Source of the DNA: Bathynomus jamesi
Lineage: Eukaryota; Arthropoda; Malacostraca; Isopoda; Cirolanidae
NCBI GenBank assembly: GCA_023014485.1
Contig: JAJOZX010000484.1
Location: 671,001 to 735,000 of the forward strand
DNA length: 64,000 nucleotides
Reading direction: 5' to 3'
The position numbers and the translations under genes were made by a program. Positions 60,629 through 64,000 of the stretch are shown in pieces (position 1 is the first letter of the stretch; the number at the start of each line of letters is the position of its first letter). Below the pieces are notes generated by a model, which did not search any database, was not told where the DNA came from, and saw only the letters and a program-made list of their open reading frames with translations.

Positions 60629-63261
60629 CTATATAGAATTTTTTGTTTTTATATGCATTTGTGGGCGCTGAGTCCAAATCTGGCCTTGGTTTGTGTGTAT
60701 CATCAATGGTTTCAGAGATAATCCATTTTTCATGTTTTACCGGTATAATGTTATTATGGGCGCAGCAATATCAGAATAATCAGGAATTGTTGAGAACAAT
60801 CCGGATGTTCGTTGACAGTTTCTTGCTCTAGAAATTGCCCGAAACTTCCACTGTGCTATATAAAGAAGAGCGCAGAGTCTGAGAAGTCAGTAAGTGTGAG
60901 CACACAAAGAAAGCAGGTTGTTTGTCTGATGGTTACCAGCACTGAGGTACTGTGTTTCTGTGCTTCTCTGTGCTGACGATTTGAGTGTTACCGATCCTTT
61001 TTTATTGCGAACATTATTTCAGTGTTGTGAATACATCTTTTTTCTGGAATCTGTAATCTGTTGCAGATTTAATAACTCTTCTCTTTATATCTGCAGGTTA
61101 TGATTAATGTAGTACAGTTTAATAAAGAGAATGGCAACTAGAGCTTGTAAACACTCGCCGGATATATTCTGCTACGTTTGTGGGTATTACATAGGCCCAA
61201 AGCAAGTATCGCACAAGATTGTGAAAGGCACCAAGTTCTGGATCGCGTATCGGCTCTATTTTGGTATGCCTATAGGTGACCAAGATAAGCCCTGGGCACC
61301 CCATGTGATCTGTGGAAGCTGCCGCTCCACACTTGAAGAGTGGCTGTGGGGACTACGCAAGGCAATGCCCTTTGCGGTACCCAGAATATGGAGAGAACCA
61401 AAGAGCCACCACGACGATTGCTACTACTGCATGGTAGATGTTTCTAAGTAGAGGAAAGTTAAAGGAAGGCAGTATCCAAGCATAGCAGTATCCAAGCATA
61501 GCGTCGTCCATAGCTCCTGTACCACATGACGAAGGTCTTCCAATACCACATCCACCAGAACAGGTATCTATCCATTACATTACCTTCTGTATTTACAGAC
61601 TGTGGGTCATTATGTGTCGATTTTTCTTAGTGCTGATGCTCTTCTACATATATAGCTATGCCTATATTTTGTTTCTTTGCTTTACAGGTTGAAAATGAGG
61701 ATGCAGCTAGCTCATTTGAGATGTCGGCTGGTGAGGACAGTAATGATGAAGAATATACAGTAACTTTCAGTACAAACCCTCACCTTTCCAAATCAGAGGG
61801 AATTGGACGACTTAATTAGAGATTTGGGTCTGACGAAATCAGGGTCTGAGCTTCTGACCTCCAGACTCAAAGAGTGGAATTTGCTTGGAGAAGACTGCAA
61901 GAGCACTGTATGCCGAAAGCGGCATGAAGAGTTTCTACGATGTCAATGGCTCTCTCTGTTATTGCAGCGAGGTTAATGGTCTATTCACAGCTATTGGGTT
62001 AACACATATACCCTCAGAGTGGCGCCTGTTTATTGACAGTTCAACAAAAAGTTTAAAAGCTGTTCTACTCCACAATGAGAACAAATATCCACTATACCAG
62101 TTGCACATTCTGTTCAAATGAAAGAGGACTATGAAAATGTCAAACAACTGCTCACTCAAATCAGGTATGAACAATATAACTGGGACGTGTGTGGTGATTT
62201 CAAAATGATTGGTTTCCTGTTAGGTTTACAAGGAGGGTTTACTAAATATTCATGTTTTCTTTGCCTGTGGGATAGGAGGGCTTCAACTGAGCACTATAAA
62301 ACAGTTCAGTGGCCTCCACGTGAAGGACTGCAACCAGGAAAGTACAATGTACTCAGGGAACCTTTTGTGAAGCCTGACATAGTTCTGCTTCCACCTCTCC
62401 ATATTAAGTTCGGTCTAATTAAACAGTTTGTAACTGCGTTAGATTTTGGAGGGGAAGTTTTCCAACAGATTCGGGTCATGCTACCTAAACTCTCTGAGGC
62501 CAAAGTCAAGGCTGGCATCTTTGTAGGACCACAAGTCAAGGCGCTGTTGAATTCAAAGAATCTTGAAGCCAAGATGACTCCGATCGAAAAGAGGCTTGGT
62601 GTGCTTTCCGTGATGTGGTTCGTGTGTTTTTAGGCAACCATAAAGCACCAAACTATAAGGAGTTGTTGTCAAACTTGATTAAGTGCTATGGCAAAATGGG
62701 GTGCCGTATGTCTTTAAAATTACACTATCTGCATGCACATCTAGACTTTTTTCGTGATAACCTAGGCGATGTGAGTGAAGAACATGGCGAAAGATTCCAT
62801 CAAGATATTCAAACGATGGAGAAAAGGTACCAGGGCCATTGGGATGCTTCCATGATGGGAGATTACGTATGGTCGCTGATCAGAAAGGATAAGAATGTTC
62901 ATACGCGGAAGTCGCGTTCTTCAGTGCATTTTTAAGGAACGCACACTGCATAACGAGGCTTGTTATTCTCTTATCGGTTCTCCTCATGATATATATTATA
63001 TCCTTTGCACCATTTTGGGTTTGTCAAACAATTTTGGCTCAATAAACATTAATTTCCAATGGTGTTTTTATTTTCAGAAAATATTTATGTTAGCCTTCTT
63101 TATATACTTTGCCATATGAAAAGTGTGATAACCTATATTTTTGAAACGGTTGATGATAGAGCAAAACCAATATCATTTTTGGAATCAGCTCCCCGAAATC
63201 ATTAAGAAACGACAGAAAAATCACAATAAACAGAAAATTTTTCAAATTTTGTTACCCAGTG
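60629..63261 (+). mobile_element. DNA transposon with CACTG end, copy 2, inserted in the RTE
   Basis: The right end is the complement of CACTGGGTAACAAAATTTG (to 63261) followed by TTA. The left end (CTATATAGAATTTTTTG at 60629) looks like the same end lacking about four bases. About 30 bp further in, left 'ggcgctgagtccaaatctgg' (60664-) matches the complement of the right 'gagctgattccaaaaatg' (about 63190) and also copy 1 ('gtgctgattccaaatctg', 44957-). Similarity continues for over 60 bp as long, diverged TIRs. TTA here and TAA at copy 1 fit a 3-bp TWA target duplication. Confidence 0.7.
61131..62938 (+). pseudogene. Cargo gene of the CACTG element, copy 2 (CYVCG...GERFHQD protein), frameshifted
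   Basis: ATG 61131 starts MATRACKHSPDIFCYVCGYY; GDQDKPWAPHVICGSC, MPFAVPRIWREPKSH and DDCYYCMVDV follow, the same Cys pattern as copy 1. A canonical intron (CCAGAACAG|GTATCT at 61564 to TTTACAG|GTTG at 61687, 124 bp) lies after an Ile-Pro-His-Pro-Pro segment, a different position from copy 1. Then SKSGSELLTSRLKEWNLLGE, EWRLFIDSSTKSLKAVLLHN, CGDFKMIGFLLGLQGGFTKY, LPPLHIKFGLIKQFV, AGIFVGPQVK, HYLHAHLDFF, SEEHGERFHQDIQTMEKRYQ. Frameshifts fall near 61450, 61790, 61900, 62110 and 62600. More complete than copy 1. Confidence 0.75.
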
Positions 63262-64000
63262 TTATTTGCCTTGCTCTTTTTTCTATTATTCTTTCATAAA
63301 GTTTTGTTATATGATTAATAAGCGATATTCCCCTATAATTCTCACATCTACCTGAATTACCCTTTCCTTTATATATTGGAACGATGATTGTTTTTCCCCA
63401 ATCACCGGGGACTTGACCTTCTCTCCAATATTTATTCAACAGGTTTCGAATTTTTTCTTTCATGGCTTCGCCTCCCTCCTTTATAAGTTCAATCGGGAAC
63501 TCATCCACTCCCGTTGACTTTCCATTCTTCATTTTATTAGCAGCCTCTTCCATTTCTTCTCTGGTAATAATTACCTGTTCTGCTAATTCCTGGTATATTC
63601 CATCCGCTTTCCCCACTTCTTCTTCTGGATCTCCATTTAATAGATCTTTAAAATAATCTGACGACCGTCTATTAATTGCTCCAGGTTCCACTATCACATT
63701 TCCCGCTTCATTTTTAATACTGTATACTTTTTTCTTTTCTTCCTATAAGATTTTGCAAGGCTATAAATCAGATTTTTGTTTCCCTTCTCATCTTCTCTTA
63801 ACTTTTCTCCCAATTCCCTCATTGCCATTTGTTTTGCCCTTTTCTTCTCCCTCTCAGCTTCATTTCTTGCTTGCACATATTCCCGTCTTGATTCCTGTGT
63901 ACGTTGCCTTCTTCTCCCTCCCCCCACCCACAACGTTCCCAAAATCTCCTCCGCAACCCTCTTAGCACAATCTCTCACGGTTTCCCATTCATTGTTTTCT
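63262..64000 (-). mobile_element. RTE-type LINE, 5' part (runs off window)
   Basis: 63978-63694 is the linker (RRQRTQESRREYVQARNEAE, NLIYSLAKSYRKKRK); 63697-63242 is the start of the RT (EEMEEAANKMKNGKSTGVDE, PGDWGKTIIVPIYKGKGN, NYRGISLINHITKLYERIIE). The frame stops matching at 63261, exactly where the CACTG element begins, and resumes at 60628 on the other side. The endonuclease lies beyond the right edge. Confidence 0.85.

Overview
This window looks like repeat-dominated, AT-rich animal DNA, most likely from an arthropod. The signs are GT-AG introns inside transposon genes, many long (TA)n, (GT)n and (AAT)n microsatellites, tRNA-derived SINEs, non-LTR retrotransposons, Tc1/mariner and hAT elements, and a Polinton/Maverick (adintovirus-like) provirus. 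The families present are common in crustaceans, chelicerates and insects; I cannot name the species. I see no convincing host gene, CRISPR array, rRNA or intact cellular tRNA.

Layout. 1-0.66 kb: a few short intronless ORFs of unknown, possibly viral, origin. 0.66-6.9 kb: minisatellites, microsatellites, an LTR-like promoter module and hairpins. 7.1-9.0 kb: a decayed Jockey/CR1-type LINE cut by a SINE. 9-15 kb: mostly unassigned AT-rich DNA with one TIR element at 12.3-13.2 kb. 15.0-20.0 kb: a giant palindrome made of about eleven near-identical 456-bp units. 21.1-24.1 kb: a TIR element carrying a strikingly GC-rich broken gene. 24.5-27.9 kb: a second TIR-like element with a distantly related gene. 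28.5-39 kb: a dense pile of Tc1/mariner, hAT and foldback insertions, many nested, around a dead LINE. 39.3-42.5 kb: a hAT transposon with intact transposase and perfect target duplication. 44.9-49.1 kb: a CACTG-ended element with a 3-bp TAA duplication, itself hit by a nearly intact Tc1 element. 49.6-56.1 kb: a Polinton (ATPase, small basic protein, conserved protein, integrase, minor capsid, core protein, major capsid, adenain-type protease; no polymerase seen), with its integrase split by a foldback element. 56.9-59.3 kb: a second Jockey-like LINE. 59.3-64 kb: an RTE-type LINE split by a second CACTG-ended element.

How it fits together. Almost every gene is selfish DNA at a different stage of decay, and target duplications give a relative order of insertion. 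Intact or nearly intact are the hAT and Tc1 transposases and three Polinton ORFs. The observations most worth pursuing are the palindromic 456-bp array with convergent promoter-like modules, the CACTG/TWA element family with an unnamed Cys-rich protein, the GC-rich TTAGGGTTG-ended element, and the Polinton with its foldback insertion.
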